Shown here in pieces: positions 1 to 9,261 of a stretch of DNA of 64,000 nt (positions are counted from its first letter, which is position 1; every line of letters begins with the position of its first letter). The DNA comes from Clostridiaceae bacterium BL-3 (lineage in GTDB: Bacteria; Bacillota; Clostridia; Clostridiales; Clostridiaceae): positions 124,001 to 188,000 of the forward strand of contig CADDXC010000002.1 in NCBI GenBank assembly GCA_902809985.1, in the 5' to 3' direction. The translations under genes and the position numbers were made by a program. The notes beneath the pieces are model-generated. The model did not search any database. It saw only the letters and a program-made list of their open reading frames with translations, and was not told the DNA's origin.

Positions 1-2
1 AT

Positions 3-1451
3 CATTTGGTGACATCCAATATGTTTACAACAATAACAAATGCTAACTTTGATGAAGATATGATAGTTTCAAGAATTCTTGAAACTCTGGAAAAGAAAGA
101 AGAACTGTTAAAACAGCTGGACAATAAAAATGATCTTCCAGAAGCAGCAGCCTGGTACAGTTCCAATAGACATGAATTTGCGTTAAAGGCAGCTGGTGTT
201 GGAGTTCTTTCAACAAAGAATGAAGATATAAGAAGTCTGCGTGAATTGATTACCTATGGTTTAAAAGGCCTATCAGCCTATAGCAAGCATGCAAATGCGC
301 TTTTGAAAGACAATGAGGAAGTTGATGCGTTTTTGCAGAGGGCATTGGCAAAAACATTAGATGATACTTTGGGTGTGGATGATCTAGTGGCATTGACACT
401 TGAAACTGGGAAATATGGCGTTAATGTCATGGAACTTTTGGATAAGGCAAATACATCTTCCTATGGCAATCCTGAAATTACAAAAGTAAATATAGGAGTA
501 AGAAATAATCCTGGTATATTGATTTCGGGACATGATCTTAGGGATCTAGAGATGCTTCTAAAACAGACAGAGGGAACTGGCGTTGATGTGTATACCCATT
601 CTGAAATGCTTCCAGCTCATTATTATCCAGCATTCAAGAAGTATTCTCATTTTGCAGGAAACTATGGAAATGCATGGTGGAAGCAAAAAGAAGAATTTGA
701 AAGCTTTAATGGACCTATTCTTATGACCAGCAATTGTATAGTGCCGCCTAAAGCTAGCTATAAGGATAGACTTTACACTACTGGTGCAGCAGGATTTCCA
801 GGGTGTAAGCATATTAAAGGTGAAGTAGGAGAAGAAAAAGATTTTTCCCAGATTATTGAACATGCCAAAAAGTGTGCGCCTCCTGTTGAAATAGAAAGTG
901 GTGAAATTATAGGGGGATTTGCACATAATCAGGTTCTTGCATTGGCAGATAAAATTGTGGATGCAGTAAAATCAGGTGCTATTAAAAAATTTGTTGTTAT
1001 GGCAGGATGTGACGGAAGAGCCAGGTCCAGAAATTATTATACTGATTTTGCAAAAGCACTGCCAAAAGATGCAATTATTCTTACAGCAGGATGTGCGAAA
1101 TATAAATACAACAAGCTTCAGCTGGGCGATATTGGAGGAATTCCCCGTGTACTTGATGCAGGACAATGCAACGATTCCTATTCATTGGCAGTGATTGCAT
1201 TGAAATTGAAAGAAGTTTTTGGACTTGAGGATATAAATGATCTTCCTATTGTATATAATATTGCATGGTATGAGCAGAAAGCCGTAATAGTTCTGCTGGC
1301 ACTGTTGTATCTTGGCGTGAAAAATATTCATCTTGGCCCTACTCTTCCTGCATTTCTTTCCGAAAATGTAGCTAATGTATTGGTTGAGAATTTTGGAATT
1401 GCAGGCATAGGATCAGTAGAAGATGACATAAAACTTTTCTTTGAAAAATAA
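3..1451 (+). CDS. hcp: Hybrid cluster protein (hydroxylamine reductase), 5' end outside window
   Basis: This is the C-terminal 482 residues of a protein usually about 550 long; the frame is open to the window edge, so the N-terminal cysteine cluster is not visible. Ligands of the Fe-S-O hybrid cluster are present in family order: the His of GHDLRD, the Glu of THSEML, the Cys of FPGCKH, the Cys of TAGCAKY, the Cys of AGQCND, and the Glu and Lys of WYEQKAV. Known family members reduce hydroxylamine or nitric oxide in the cytoplasm of anaerobes. A strong terminator follows at 1512-1563, so it is transcribed apart from the downstream regulator. Confidence 0.96.
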   Translation, partial: HLVTSNMFTTITNANFDEDMIVSRILETLEKKEELLKQLDNKNDLPEAAAWYSSNRHEFALKAAGVGVLSTKNEDIRSLRELITYGLKGLSAYSKHANALLKDNEEVDAFLQRALAKTLDDTLGVDDLVALTLETGKYGVNVMELLDKANTSSYGNPEITKVNIGVRNNPGILISGHDLRDLEMLLKQTEGTGVDVYTHSEMLPAHYYPAFKKYSHFAGNYGNAWWKQKEEFESFNGPILMTSNCIVPPKASYKDRLYTTGAAGFPGCKHIKGEVGEEKDFSQIIEHAKKCAPPVEIESGEIIGGFAHNQVLALADKIVDAVKSGAIKKFVVMAGCDGRARSRNYYTDFAKALPKDAIILTAGCAKYKYNKLQLGDIGGIPRVLDAGQCNDSYSLAVIALKLKEVFGLEDINDLPIVYNIAWYEQKAVIVLLALLYLGVKNIHLGPTLPAFLSENVANVLVENFGIAGIGSVEDDIKLFFEK

Positions 1452-1511
1452 AGTTCAAATATTTTATTGCTGGCTCTCCCGCTGCACTGAATTTATATTT
1501 TAACATCAATT

Positions 1512-1563
1512 GGCGAGAAATCTTCCACCTCCATAGGTGGTGTGATGGATCGCCTTTTTTTTT
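1512..1563 (+). terminator. Rho-independent terminator after hcp
   Basis: A long hairpin with GGCGA...TCGCC at the base and CCACC/GGTGG at the top is followed by nine T residues. Confidence 0.85.
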
Positions 1564-1640
1564 GATTTATGGTATGATCAATCTATAATATGAGAACACG
1601 GTTATGGATCCTAATCTTTTGATGCAAAGGAGGTGTTATT

Positions 1641-3533
1641 ATTTTTCACATCAATGAAGAGATATTAGAATCTCATAAAAGGTGTATTCAATACGGGATA
1701 GATAAAGATAGGGTTTTCCCTACGAGAATACTTAAAAATGAAGAATTTCATACAGTGCTTAGAGAAAATGAAAAACTTATAAAAATTGCTGTTCCCTTTA
1801 TGAAAGTGCTATATAAATTTTTAAAAGATTCAGGATTTTCGCTGTATCTTATAGATAAAAATGGCATTGTGCTTACGATTATAGGCGATAAGGATGTAAT
1901 AGAGGATGAGAAAAAAATGGGAATTGTAGAAGGGGCTGACATGAGTGAAAGAAGTACAGGCACTAATGCAATAGGTGTTGCTCTTTATGAAGATTGTGCT
2001 GTTCAAATATCGGGAGAAGAACACTTTATAACTACATATTATACCTGGACTTGTTCTGCGGATATTATTCATGATGTAAAGGGTAATGTAATAGGATGTT
2101 TAAATCTTACAGGGAGACGCCAGTTAGAACACCCTCATACTCTAGGGCTTGTAGCTGCGTCAGTACGATATGTAGAAAACCAGTTAAAGGTGGAAAAAAC
2201 CCAGTATGAATTATTTCAGGCACATCAATATATGGACAAGGTTATAAATTCTATTAATTCAGGAATTATTGCTGTGGATAATAATGGTAAAATAAGAGCC
2301 ATAAATAACAGTGCCTGCGAACTTCTATATGTAAAGAAGGAAGTTGTTGGTGAGAACATAGACAGTATTTTAAATAATTGGGTATATATATTTAAAGAAT
2401 TAAAAGAAGGTAGATTATATGAAAATAGAGAGATAATATATTCACATGAAGATAAGAAACAAAGGCTTAATCTGAATGTGTATCCTATAAGAGATCGAAA
2501 TGGTGCTGTAATAGGAATGGTAGCCATGTTTAGAAATATGAATAAGGTATATAATCTTGTAAACAAATACATAGGTAAGACAGCAACTTATACCTTTGAT
2601 GATCTGATAGGTGAAAGCGATATAGTACTCAAATTGATAGAGCAGTCGAAGGAGGTGGCAGATAGTCCATCTACAGTTTTAATCCAGGGTGAGAGTGGAA
2701 CTGGAAAAGAGCTTATTGCCCAGTCAATTCATAATGGAAGTAAAAGAAAAAACTATCCTTTTGTAGTTGTAAATTGTGGTGCAATACCTGAAAATTTAAT
2801 AGAAAGTGAATTGTTTGGGTACGAAGAAGGTGCTTTTACAGGGGCTAGAAAGGGTGGACGTGCTGGTAAATTTGAGCTTTCAGATGGAGGAACATTATTT
2901 TTGGATGAAATAGGTGAAATGCCTCTGGACATGCAGGTTAATTTGCTTAGGGTACTTCAAGAAGGGTGTGTTACAAGGATTGGTGGAAACAGGTGCATAG
3001 CTGTGGATGTGAGAATTATTGCAGCAACTAATAAGGACTTAAAACAAGAAGTGGAAAGGGGAAATTTTAGGGAGGATCTGTATTATAGATTAAGTGTGAT
3101 TCCGCTGTATGTTCCTCCTCTTAGAGATAGAGGGAATGATGTGAAAATTCTCATCAATCATTTTTTAAAGGTTAAGTCCCTGAAATTGAAAAAGCCTATA
3201 CCAAAGATAAACCCTGAATTATATCAGAAGATTTTAAATTACAATTGGCCCGGAAATGTAAGAGAACTTGAGAATTGCATTGAAAATATTGTAAATATGA
3301 ATGGGAATACCTCTTTTGAATTTAAGGACTCGGATTTTCGTGAAACACAAATAAGTTGTAAGGAGGAGAATTTTGAGTATGATATGTATTCTCTAGATCA
3401 ATGGGACAAAATAGCCATAGTAGATTGCCTGCATAAATGTAATTTCAATATTACCAAAGCTGCTAAAATTTTAAAAATAAATAGAAGTACCTTATATACT
3501 AAAATAAGGAAGTTTGATATAAAAATTAGATGA
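1641..3533 (+). CDS. Sigma-54-dependent activator (GAF-PAS-AAA+-Fis HTH)
   Basis: The order is a GAF-like sensor domain (contains RSTGTNAIG), a PAS segment near residues 190-290, the AAA+ domain and a C-terminal Fis-type helix-turn-helix ([19 protein letters not shown]). Walker A is GESGTGKE, the sigma-54 contact loop is GAFTGA and Walker B is TLFLDE, so the ATPase should be functional. The first ATG/GTG/TTG in frame is GTG at 1755, but the frame is open and protein-like upstream ([16 protein letters not shown]) back to an AAAGGAGGTG site at 1626-1635, which places the start at an ATT codon at 1638 or 1641. A plausible promoter is TTGATT/TATAAT at 1562-1589. Its neighbour is an alcohol dehydrogenase with a sigma-54 promoter, its probable target. 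Confidence 0.9.
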   Translation: MFHINEEILESHKRCIQYGIDKDRVFPTRILKNEEFHTVLRENEKLIKIAVPFMKVLYKFLKDSGFSLYLIDKNGIVLTIIGDKDVIEDEKKMGIVEGADMSERSTGTNAIGVALYEDCAVQISGEEHFITTYYTWTCSADIIHDVKGNVIGCLNLTGRRQLEHPHTLGLVAASVRYVENQLKVEKTQYELFQAHQYMDKVINSINSGIIAVDNNGKIRAINNSACELLYVKKEVVGENIDSILNNWVYIFKELKEGRLYENREIIYSHEDKKQRLNLNVYPIRDRNGAVIGMVAMFRNMNKVYNLVNKYIGKTATYTFDDLIGESDIVLKLIEQSKEVADSPSTVLIQGESGTGKELIAQSIHNGSKRKNYPFVVVNCGAIPENLIESELFGYEEGAFTGARKGGRAGKFELSDGGTLFLDEIGEMPLDMQVNLLRVLQEGCVTRIGGNRCIAVDVRIIAATNKDLKQEVERGNFREDLYYRLSVIPLYVPPLRDRGNDVKILINHFLKVKSLKLKKPIPKINPELYQKILNYNWPGNVRELENCIENIVNMNGNTSFEFKDSDFRETQISCKEENFEYDMYSLDQWDKIAIVDCLHKCNFNITKAAKILKINRSTLYTKIRKFDIKIR

Positions 3534-3585
3534 TAAATATTTATCAAATTTTTATGGACTTGAAATTGAAATAATGTATAAAAAA

Positions 3586-3644
3586 ACAACAATGTTGTAA
3601 AATAAAACAGTAATTGAATAAATATTGTAGCATTTAACAACAAT
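3586..3644. promoter_or_regulatory. Candidate upstream activator sites for the sigma-54 regulator
   Basis: Two short inverted repeats lie 150-210 bp upstream of the -24/-12 promoter, where enhancer sites are expected: ACAAC-AAT-GTTGT at 3586-3598, and ATTGT...ACAAT at 3624-3644. A third, TACAA-TATT-TTGTA, lies at 3825-3838 just downstream of the promoter. Binding by the adjacent activator is inferred from position and symmetry only. Confidence 0.45.
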
Positions 3645-3796
3645 CTTATTTTTGAGAGAATTTGATTTGCAAAAAAATAATTAAAAATTTAACCTATTTT
3701 AAATAATTTATAAGCGCCATTTTAGTCGCTTTATTATTGTAAATAGGCTTTTCTTTAATTTGAAAATTTCTCATATTGTAATTTAGTGAGAATTAT

Positions 3797-3812
3797 TGGA
3801 ACGGATTTTGCT
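3797..3812 (+). promoter_or_regulatory. Sigma-54 (-24/-12) promoter of the secondary alcohol dehydrogenase
   Basis: TGGAAC-N5-TTGCT matches the consensus TGGCAC-N5-TTGCW at all but one position, with GG and GC separated by the required 10 bases. It lies 46 bp before the dehydrogenase start and beside a sigma-54 activator gene. The rest of the 325-base gap (3534-3858) is AT-rich and holds only the palindromes listed separately. Confidence 0.85.
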
Positions 3813-3858
3813 CTAAGATAACAGTACAATATTTTGTAAGTTAGGAGGTTTTTATTTT

Positions 3859-4920
3859 ATGAAAGGTTTTGCAATGATAGGTCCAGGTAAAGTAGGATGG
3901 GTTGAAAAAGATGCACCAAAAGCAGGCCCATATGATGCCATAGTGTCTCCATTGGCTGTATCACCATGCACTTCTGATATTCATACTGTATTTGAAGGGG
4001 CACTTGGAGAGAGAAGCAATATGATTCTAGGACATGAGGCAGTGGGAAAAGTAGTTGAAATAGGAAATATGGTCAAAGATTTCAAACCAGGTGACAGAGT
4101 AATAGTGCCATGTACAACACCGGATTGGGGGACATTGGAATCTCAGTCAGGATATCCTCAACATTCAGGAGGAATGCTTGCTGGGTGGAAATATTCCAAT
4201 TTTAAAGATGGAGTTTTTGCAGATTATTTTCATGTAAATGAAGCAGATGCCAATCTTGAAATTTTACCAGATGAAATACCTGTAGAGAGCGCAGTTATGA
4301 TAACTGACATGATGACTACGGGTTTTCATGGTGCAGAATTGGCTGAGATAGAATTAGGACAGAGTGTGGTAGTTATAGGTATAGGACCGGTGGGGCTGAT
4401 GGCTGTGGCAGGAGCCAGGCTGCGTGGAGCAGGAAGACTTATAGGTGTTGGAACTAGACCGGTTTGTGTTGAGGTTGCCAGGAGTTATGGGGCAACTGAT
4501 ATAATAAGCTACAAAGAAGGAGATATAGTTGAACAGATCATGAGCTTGACCCATGGAAAGGGCGTTGATCGTGTGATTATAGCTGGAGGAAATGTTGACA
4601 CTTTAGCACAAGCTATAACTATGGTTAAACCCGGAGGAGTGGTTTCCAATGTAAATTATCATGGGAAGGGAGATTTTTTGCCTGTACCCCGTGAAGCATG
4701 GGGATGTGGAATGGCTCATAAAACCATAAGAGGAGGGCTTTGTCCTGGAGGAAGACTTAGGGTCCAAAGGTTAATAGATCTTGTAAGATATGGACGGGTT
4801 GATATAAGCAAACTTGTTACCCATGTTTATAGCGGTTTTGAAAATATAGAGAAAGCACTTTTGCTAATGAAAGATAAACCTAAGGATTTAATTAAACCTG
4901 TGGTTGTAATAGAAAAATAG
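3859..4920 (+). CDS. NADP-dependent secondary alcohol dehydrogenase (zinc family)
   Basis: The 353-residue medium-chain dehydrogenase interconverts secondary alcohols and ketones (isopropanol/acetone, 2,3-butanediol/acetoin type) in the cytosol. The catalytic zinc ligands are visible: Cys in SPCTSD, His in GHEAVG, and Asp in ITDMMTTGFHG. The dinucleotide fold has GIGPVGLM, and the Thr-Arg-Pro (GTRP) and later Tyr-Gly-Ala match the NADP-selecting positions of the clostridial and Thermoanaerobacter enzymes. The start is ATG behind TTAGGAGG. Transcription should depend on sigma-54 through the promoter at 3797-3812. The exact substrate is not determined by sequence. Confidence 0.93.
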   Translation: MKGFAMIGPGKVGWVEKDAPKAGPYDAIVSPLAVSPCTSDIHTVFEGALGERSNMILGHEAVGKVVEIGNMVKDFKPGDRVIVPCTTPDWGTLESQSGYPQHSGGMLAGWKYSNFKDGVFADYFHVNEADANLEILPDEIPVESAVMITDMMTTGFHGAELAEIELGQSVVVIGIGPVGLMAVAGARLRGAGRLIGVGTRPVCVEVARSYGATDIISYKEGDIVEQIMSLTHGKGVDRVIIAGGNVDTLAQAITMVKPGGVVSNVNYHGKGDFLPVPREAWGCGMAHKTIRGGLCPGGRLRVQRLIDLVRYGRVDISKLVTHVYSGFENIEKALLLMKDKPKDLIKPVVVIEK

Positions 4921-4941
4921 TTTTTGAAATTTATTATTGTA

Positions 4942-5015
4942 GAGGTGGTTCCTAGGTTGGGATAAAAAACTTGTCTGCAAGTTTCTCCTCGTTTAAACCT
5001 TGGAATCACTTGATG
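4942..5015. repeat. IS605-like hairpin relic A
   Basis: An imperfect inverted repeat (GTGGTTCCTAGGTT at 4945-4958 against AACCTTGGAATCAC at 4996-5009) surrounds a perfect 7-bp hairpin with a four-base loop (AAACTTG-TCTG-CAAGTTT, 4967-4984). The sequence ends AATCACTTGAT. The layout resembles the subterminal hairpins of IS200/IS605 elements and shares its AATCACTT end with the larger relic at 40422-40549. No transposase is present. Confidence 0.5.
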
Positions 5016-5197
5016 AAAAGCTGGCAACTTACCCGTAATTTGAATCTTAGTTTAATATGTAAATAATTTTAATATAGCAGAATAATATGTCTTTATATTT
5101 TGCATATTAATGTATATAATTATTATAATATCATTTTTAATGTAGATGTAGTTATAAGTTACAATAGAAACTGTTGTTGTATAGAAGGAGGAAAATT

Positions 5198-6346
5198 ATG
5201 GGCGATTTTAAAGTTCAAACTCAAGTACATTTTGGAGATCATTCTTTACAGAGATTAAGCAAATTTAAAAATGAGAGAATATTTATAGTTACAGATCCAT
5301 TTATGGTCAAATCAGGTACTATAAATATGGTAACTGGAGAATTGGCAAAAACTCAATCTGAATATCAGGTATTTTCAGATATAACTCCAGATCCTTCCAC
5401 AGATATAGTGGTAAGAGGTGTAGAGAATATGATAAAGTTCAATTCAAGTATTATAATAGCCTTGGGAGGGGGTTCCGCTATAGATTCGGCGAAAGCCATA
5501 AAATATTTTATTTCTAAATTAAATAAATCCAGAGAAAATAAAAAAATAAAATTTATAGCTATACCTACTACTAGTGGCACTGGCTCAGAAGTCACTGATT
5601 TTTCGGTTATAACAGATAAAAAAAATAATATAAAATCTACACTTGTAGCAGAGGAATTATTACCTGATGAGGCCATATTGGATGCGGATTTAGTGAAGAC
5701 AGTTCCAGATTTTGTTACTGCAGATACCGGAATGGATGTATTGACTCATGCCATAGAATCCTACGTGTCCATTAATGCCAATGATTTTACCGATGCTTTG
5801 GCAGAGAAAGCTGTAAAACTTGTTTTTGAAAATCTTTTGAAAGCATATAGGAATGGAAATGATTTAGAGGCCAGAAAAAAGATGCATAATGCTTCCTGCA
5901 TGGCAGGAATGGCATTTAATAATGCTGCATTGGGGTTAAACCATGGCATGGCCCATACCATTGGTGCTAGATATCATATATCTCATGGAAGGAGCAATGC
6001 TGTAATATTGCCCCATGTTATAGAATATAATGCAGACATCGAGGAATTTAATTCAGGTGAGTATATGAAGACAGCTGAAAAGTATGCATACCTGGCAAAC
6101 ATAATTGGTGTACCTTCCAGCAGTGTAAGGCAGGCGGTCAGGAATTTAATTGAGGCTATAAAAGATCTTCTTAGAGATTTAAATATTCCTGATTCACTTA
6201 AACAATTAGGAGTACCTGAAAAAGAATTCAATGACAATCTGGAAGAATTGGCTAAAGTGGCTATTGAAGATAAAACCACCGGTACAAATCCTAGAAAACC
6301 GCAGGTAGAGGCTGTAAAAAAATTATTTAAGGATATTTATGATTAG
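5198..6346 (+). CDS. Iron-containing alcohol dehydrogenase (PduQ/EutG-like)
   Basis: The 382-residue type III dehydrogenase starts at ATG 5198, eight bases after GAAGGAGGA. It has the nucleotide-binding GGGSAID motif and the iron ligands of this family in DVLTHAIE and LNHGMAHTIG...HISHG. Such enzymes reduce ethanal or propanal to the alcohol with NADH, and in microcompartment loci they recycle NADH. The next two genes encode a microcompartment shell protein and its companion GTPase, so a PduQ-like role is plausible. It is separated from the secondary dehydrogenase by 277 bases containing a hairpin relic, and probably has its own promoter. Confidence 0.92.
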   Translation: MGDFKVQTQVHFGDHSLQRLSKFKNERIFIVTDPFMVKSGTINMVTGELAKTQSEYQVFSDITPDPSTDIVVRGVENMIKFNSSIIIALGGGSAIDSAKAIKYFISKLNKSRENKKIKFIAIPTTSGTGSEVTDFSVITDKKNNIKSTLVAEELLPDEAILDADLVKTVPDFVTADTGMDVLTHAIESYVSINANDFTDALAEKAVKLVFENLLKAYRNGNDLEARKKMHNASCMAGMAFNNAALGLNHGMAHTIGARYHISHGRSNAVILPHVIEYNADIEEFNSGEYMKTAEKYAYLANIIGVPSSSVRQAVRNLIEAIKDLLRDLNIPDSLKQLGVPEKEFNDNLEELAKVAIEDKTTGTNPRKPQVEAVKKLFKDIYD

Positions 6347-6456
6347 AAAATATGGGAATTGACAAATATTCATTTCAATTGTAAAATTTACACATAGGAG
6401 TAGTGTACAAAAGACATATTTTTTAATATTTATAAAGGTATTTGTGGTGATAATCT

Positions 6457-6801
6457 ATGGAAAAAAAACAAAGGGTAATACAAGAATATGTTCCGGGTAA
6501 ACAAGTTACACTGGCACATGTAATAGCAAATCCCAATAGGGATTTATACAGAAAGCTTGGACTGATAAATGAAAATATGAATGCAATAGGGATACTTACT
6601 ATAACTCCCAGTGAAGCTGCAATTATAGCAGCAGATGTGGCTACTAAGGCAGCACAGGTATATATTGGATTTGTAGATAGATTCAGTGGATCTTTAGTTA
6701 TAACTGGAGATGTTTCCAGTGTGGAATCTGCTCTTCGAGAAGTGCTCAATTTATTGAGCAAGGTACTTAAATTTTCTGTAGCCGATATAACTAAATCATA
6801 G
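6457..6801 (+). CDS. Microcompartment shell protein, EutS/PduU type
   Basis: A single BMC domain of 114 residues in the circularly permuted EutS/PduU form: it opens with the beta-barrel segment [19 protein letters not shown] and continues with the BMC fold [17 protein letters not shown]...[17 protein letters not shown]. Such proteins form hexameric shell tiles. The ribosome site is weak (GGTGAT). It overlaps no other gene and is followed after 10 bases by the EutP-like GTPase. No other shell gene (hexamer of PduA type, pentamer, trimer) is seen in the window, so any compartment must draw those from elsewhere, or this is a leftover of a larger locus. Confidence 0.93.
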   Translation: MEKKQRVIQEYVPGKQVTLAHVIANPNRDLYRKLGLINENMNAIGILTITPSEAAIIAADVATKAAQVYIGFVDRFSGSLVITGDVSSVESALREVLNLLSKVLKFSVADITKS

Positions 6802-6811
6802 GGGAGTTGTT

Positions 6812-7243
6812 ATGAAAACTTTATTGCTAATAGGAAAAACGGGTTCTGGGAAAACTACTTTTTGTCAAGCTATGTCAGGGGAGAAAATAAGTTATAAAAA
6901 AACTCAGACTCCAGAATTTTTAAATGGTGCATTTATGGATACACCGGGTGAATATATAGAAAATAGACTCTATAGTGCAATTTCAGTTCTTTCAGCAGAT
7001 TGTGATGTCATAGCTATTTTTCAGGAGTGTACAAATTTAAATGTTGTATTTCCGCCTAGTTTTGCGGGTATGTTTGCCAAACCGCTTATAGGTATAATAA
7101 CTAAAATGGATCTTTGCAGAAAAAGCGGTGATATTGCTATATTAGAAGAAATATTGAAGATGGCGGGTGCTGAGAGGGTATTTAAAATAAGCAGTTTAGA
7201 TAATACCGGTTTTGAAGAGATAAAAAAATATATTGAGAATTAA
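6812..7243 (+). CDS. EutP/PduV-type small GTPase
   Basis: The 143-residue P-loop protein has Walker A GKTGSGKTT, the G3 motif DTPGE and the G4 motif TKMD. EutP/PduV proteins are encoded in microcompartment operons next to EutS/PduU, exactly as here; the family has been linked to compartment positioning and to acetate kinase activity. Start ATG follows GGGGAG closely. Co-transcription with the shell gene is expected from the 10-base gap. Confidence 0.9.
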   Translation: MKTLLLIGKTGSGKTTFCQAMSGEKISYKKTQTPEFLNGAFMDTPGEYIENRLYSAISVLSADCDVIAIFQECTNLNVVFPPSFAGMFAKPLIGIITKMDLCRKSGDIAILEEILKMAGAERVFKISSLDNTGFEEIKKYIEN

Positions 7244-7247
7244 GGCA

Positions 7248-7310
7248 TAATATATAGAAAAGTCTACGAAACAGTGATCCTGGATCAATTTTTCTGTATA
7301 TTATTTTTTT
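7248..7310 (+). terminator. Terminator-like hairpin after eutP-like gene
   Basis: AATATATAGAAA pairs with TTTCTGTATATT across a 27-base loop and runs into a T-rich tract. The stem is AT-rich, so efficiency is uncertain. Confidence 0.55.
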
Positions 7311-7385
7311 ATATAAAGAAAAATAAATGTTTGTAAGAGTTATAATATAGTTACCGAATTTTAATGTATAAGGAGATGGATTACT

Positions 7386-8369
7386 TTGTATCCTATAAAA
7401 TTTGAGAATCTATATTATAAAAAAATTTGGGGAGGAAGAGATTTAGAAGCCTTCAGGAATAATCTTCCAGAGGGGAAGATAGGAGAAAGCTGGGATATTG
7501 CGTGTCATAAAAATGGTACAGGAATAGTGGCAAACGGAGAATTAAAGGGAATTAAATTTGATGAACTTATTGATAAACTAGGAGAAAGACTTTTAGGAAC
7601 TGAAATTAGAGTGAAGAGATTTCCTCTTCTTATAAAATTGATAAATGCTACAGATAAACTTTCCATACAGGTGCACCCAAATGATGCATATGCAGGTAAA
7701 GTGGAAAATGATTCTGGGAAGTCAGAGGTATGGTATGTAGTAGATGCCTTTGAAGGTGCAAGTTTAATAGTAGGGACGAAGAAAAATTGTACTATGCAGC
7801 AATTTAAAAATGCAATTGAGCAGGGTAATCTGGAAAAGTTTATGAATAAAATACCTGTTAAAAAGGGAGATGTGTATTTTATAAAAAGTGGACTTGTTCA
7901 TGCTATATGCGAGGGAGTTATTATAGCAGAGATTCAGCAGAGCAGTGATGTCACCTACAGAGTCTATGACTATGGTAGGGGAAGGCAACTTCATGTTAAA
8001 AAAGCACTGGATGTAGTGGATCTAAGTTTGAAGGGAGAAAAGAGCAGAGGAATTACCTTAAAAAGAGAAGGCTTTGAAAAGACCTATTTATGCCTTGCGA
8101 GAGAGTTTTCACTGGAATTATATGATATTTTGGATAGGGCTTCGGAAGACAGTGACAGAGAAAGATTTTATATATTTACCTGTGTTGATGGACAGGGAAA
8201 GATAATATATGATGGTGGATCTGAAACCATATCTAAAGGTGATAGTTTCCTTATACCTGCATTTCTGGGAAATTATACATTGGAGGGCAGGATGAAATTG
8301 CTTAAAAGCTATGTACCGGACTGCAGTAAAGTAGAAAATAGTATATTAAAGGAGATTAGAAAGTTTTAG
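7386..8369 (+). CDS. manA: Mannose-6-phosphate isomerase, class I
   Basis: The 327-residue enzyme interconverts mannose-6-phosphate and fructose-6-phosphate. It shows the zinc-site signature QVHPND, then KSEVWYV, and the cupin segment GVIIAEIQQSSDVTYRVYD, and it has the short length of the Firmicutes form. The start is TTG at 7386, nine bases after AAGGAGA; no ATG fits. It stands alone between two terminators. Confidence 0.93.
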   Translation: MYPIKFENLYYKKIWGGRDLEAFRNNLPEGKIGESWDIACHKNGTGIVANGELKGIKFDELIDKLGERLLGTEIRVKRFPLLIKLINATDKLSIQVHPNDAYAGKVENDSGKSEVWYVVDAFEGASLIVGTKKNCTMQQFKNAIEQGNLEKFMNKIPVKKGDVYFIKSGLVHAICEGVIIAEIQQSSDVTYRVYDYGRGRQLHVKKALDVVDLSLKGEKSRGITLKREGFEKTYLCLAREFSLELYDILDRASEDSDRERFYIFTCVDGQGKIIYDGGSETISKGDSFLIPAFLGNYTLEGRMKLLKSYVPDCSKVENSILKEIRKF

Positions 8370-8408
8370 TTTTGAGGTATGCCCCATGCATACCTCAAAA
8401 CTTTTTTT
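8368..8408 (+). terminator. Rho-independent terminator of manA
   Basis: A perfect 15-bp stem (AGTTTTGAGGTATGC with its complement), a five-base loop and seven T residues; it overlaps the manA stop codon. Confidence 0.92.
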
Positions 8409-8453
8409 AAAATAAATAAAAAAGTTCTTGCAAAATAACAATTAATATTATAT

Positions 8454-8466
8454 AATAATAATTGTT
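8454..8466. promoter_or_regulatory. PerR-box-like palindrome upstream of rubrerythrin
   Basis: AATAAT-A-ATTGTT is a 6-1-6 palindrome with one mismatch, resembling the Bacillus PerR box (TTATAATNATTATAA). The same core occurs upstream of the NADH:rubredoxin oxidoreductase at 11581-11593. It sits within a longer inverted repeat at 8437-8466. Confidence 0.5.
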
Positions 8467-8519
8467 CAAAAGAGTTAATAAATTAATTACATAAAATAAA
8501 TTTTAGGAGGAATTTTATT

Positions 8520-9065
8520 ATGAAAAAATTTGTTTGTTCAGTTTGTGGATATGTTTATGAAGGAGAAAGGGCACCTCAAAAATGTCCTGTATGTGGTGCG
8601 CCGTCAGATAAATTTGTGGAAAAATCCGAGGATTCAGCTGCTTGGGCAGATGAGCATAAAATAGGTGTTGCCAAAGGAGTGGATCCTCAGGTATTAGAGG
8701 GATTGAGAGCTAATTTTACTGGAGAATGTTCTGAAGTTGGAATGTATCTTGCCATGAGCCGTCAAGCTGATAGAGAAGGGTATCCAGAAGTTGCAGAAGC
8801 ATATAAGAGAATAGCTTTTGAAGAGGCAGAACATGCATCCAAATTTGCAGAATTATTGGGAGAAGTGGTAGTACCAGATACAAAGAAAAATTTGCAGATG
8901 AGAATAGAAGCAGAAGCTGGAGCATGCAAGGGTAAAAAGGATTTGGCAACGCTGGCGAAAAAATTAAATTATGATGCAATTCATGATACTGTACATGAAA
9001 TGTGTAAAGACGAAGCAAGGCACGGAGCTGCATTTACAGGGCTGCTGAATAGATATTTCAAATAA
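8520..9065 (+). CDS. Reverse rubrerythrin (rubredoxin domain first)
   Basis: Residues 1-35 form a rubredoxin-type iron site (CSVCG...CPVCG), followed by a four-helix di-iron domain with [18 protein letters not shown] and DEARH. In classical rubrerythrin the rubredoxin domain is last; this inverted order is the clostridial reverse rubrerythrin, which reduces hydrogen peroxide and oxygen with electrons from NADH:rubredoxin oxidoreductase. That partner is encoded nearby at 10132-11523. Start ATG follows TTTTAGGAGG. Regulation by PerR is suggested by the palindrome upstream. Confidence 0.95.
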   Translation: MKKFVCSVCGYVYEGERAPQKCPVCGAPSDKFVEKSEDSAAWADEHKIGVAKGVDPQVLEGLRANFTGECSEVGMYLAMSRQADREGYPEVAEAYKRIAFEEAEHASKFAELLGEVVVPDTKKNLQMRIEAEAGACKGKKDLATLAKKLNYDAIHDTVHEMCKDEARHGAAFTGLLNRYFK

Positions 9066-9094
9066 ATTCTAGTAATATTTAACATTATTCCCCC

Positions 9095-9135
9095 AAAAAA
9101 GGAGCTGTAGCATGATTATGCTGCGCTCCTTTTTG
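9095..9135 (+). terminator. Rho-independent terminator after rubrerythrin
   Basis: AAAAAAGGAGC pairs with GCTCCTTTTT; the intervening GTAGCAT/ATGCTGC extends the stem. Confidence 0.88.
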
Positions 9136-9261
9136 AGTTATTTATAATTTAGCATTTAAATGGAGAAATTATAATATTAGTAAAAATGCAGCATATTATT
9201 TATAGTATGAAAATCAAGAAAATTATTTAGTAGGCTAGTACATGAAAGGGGGAATATGTAG

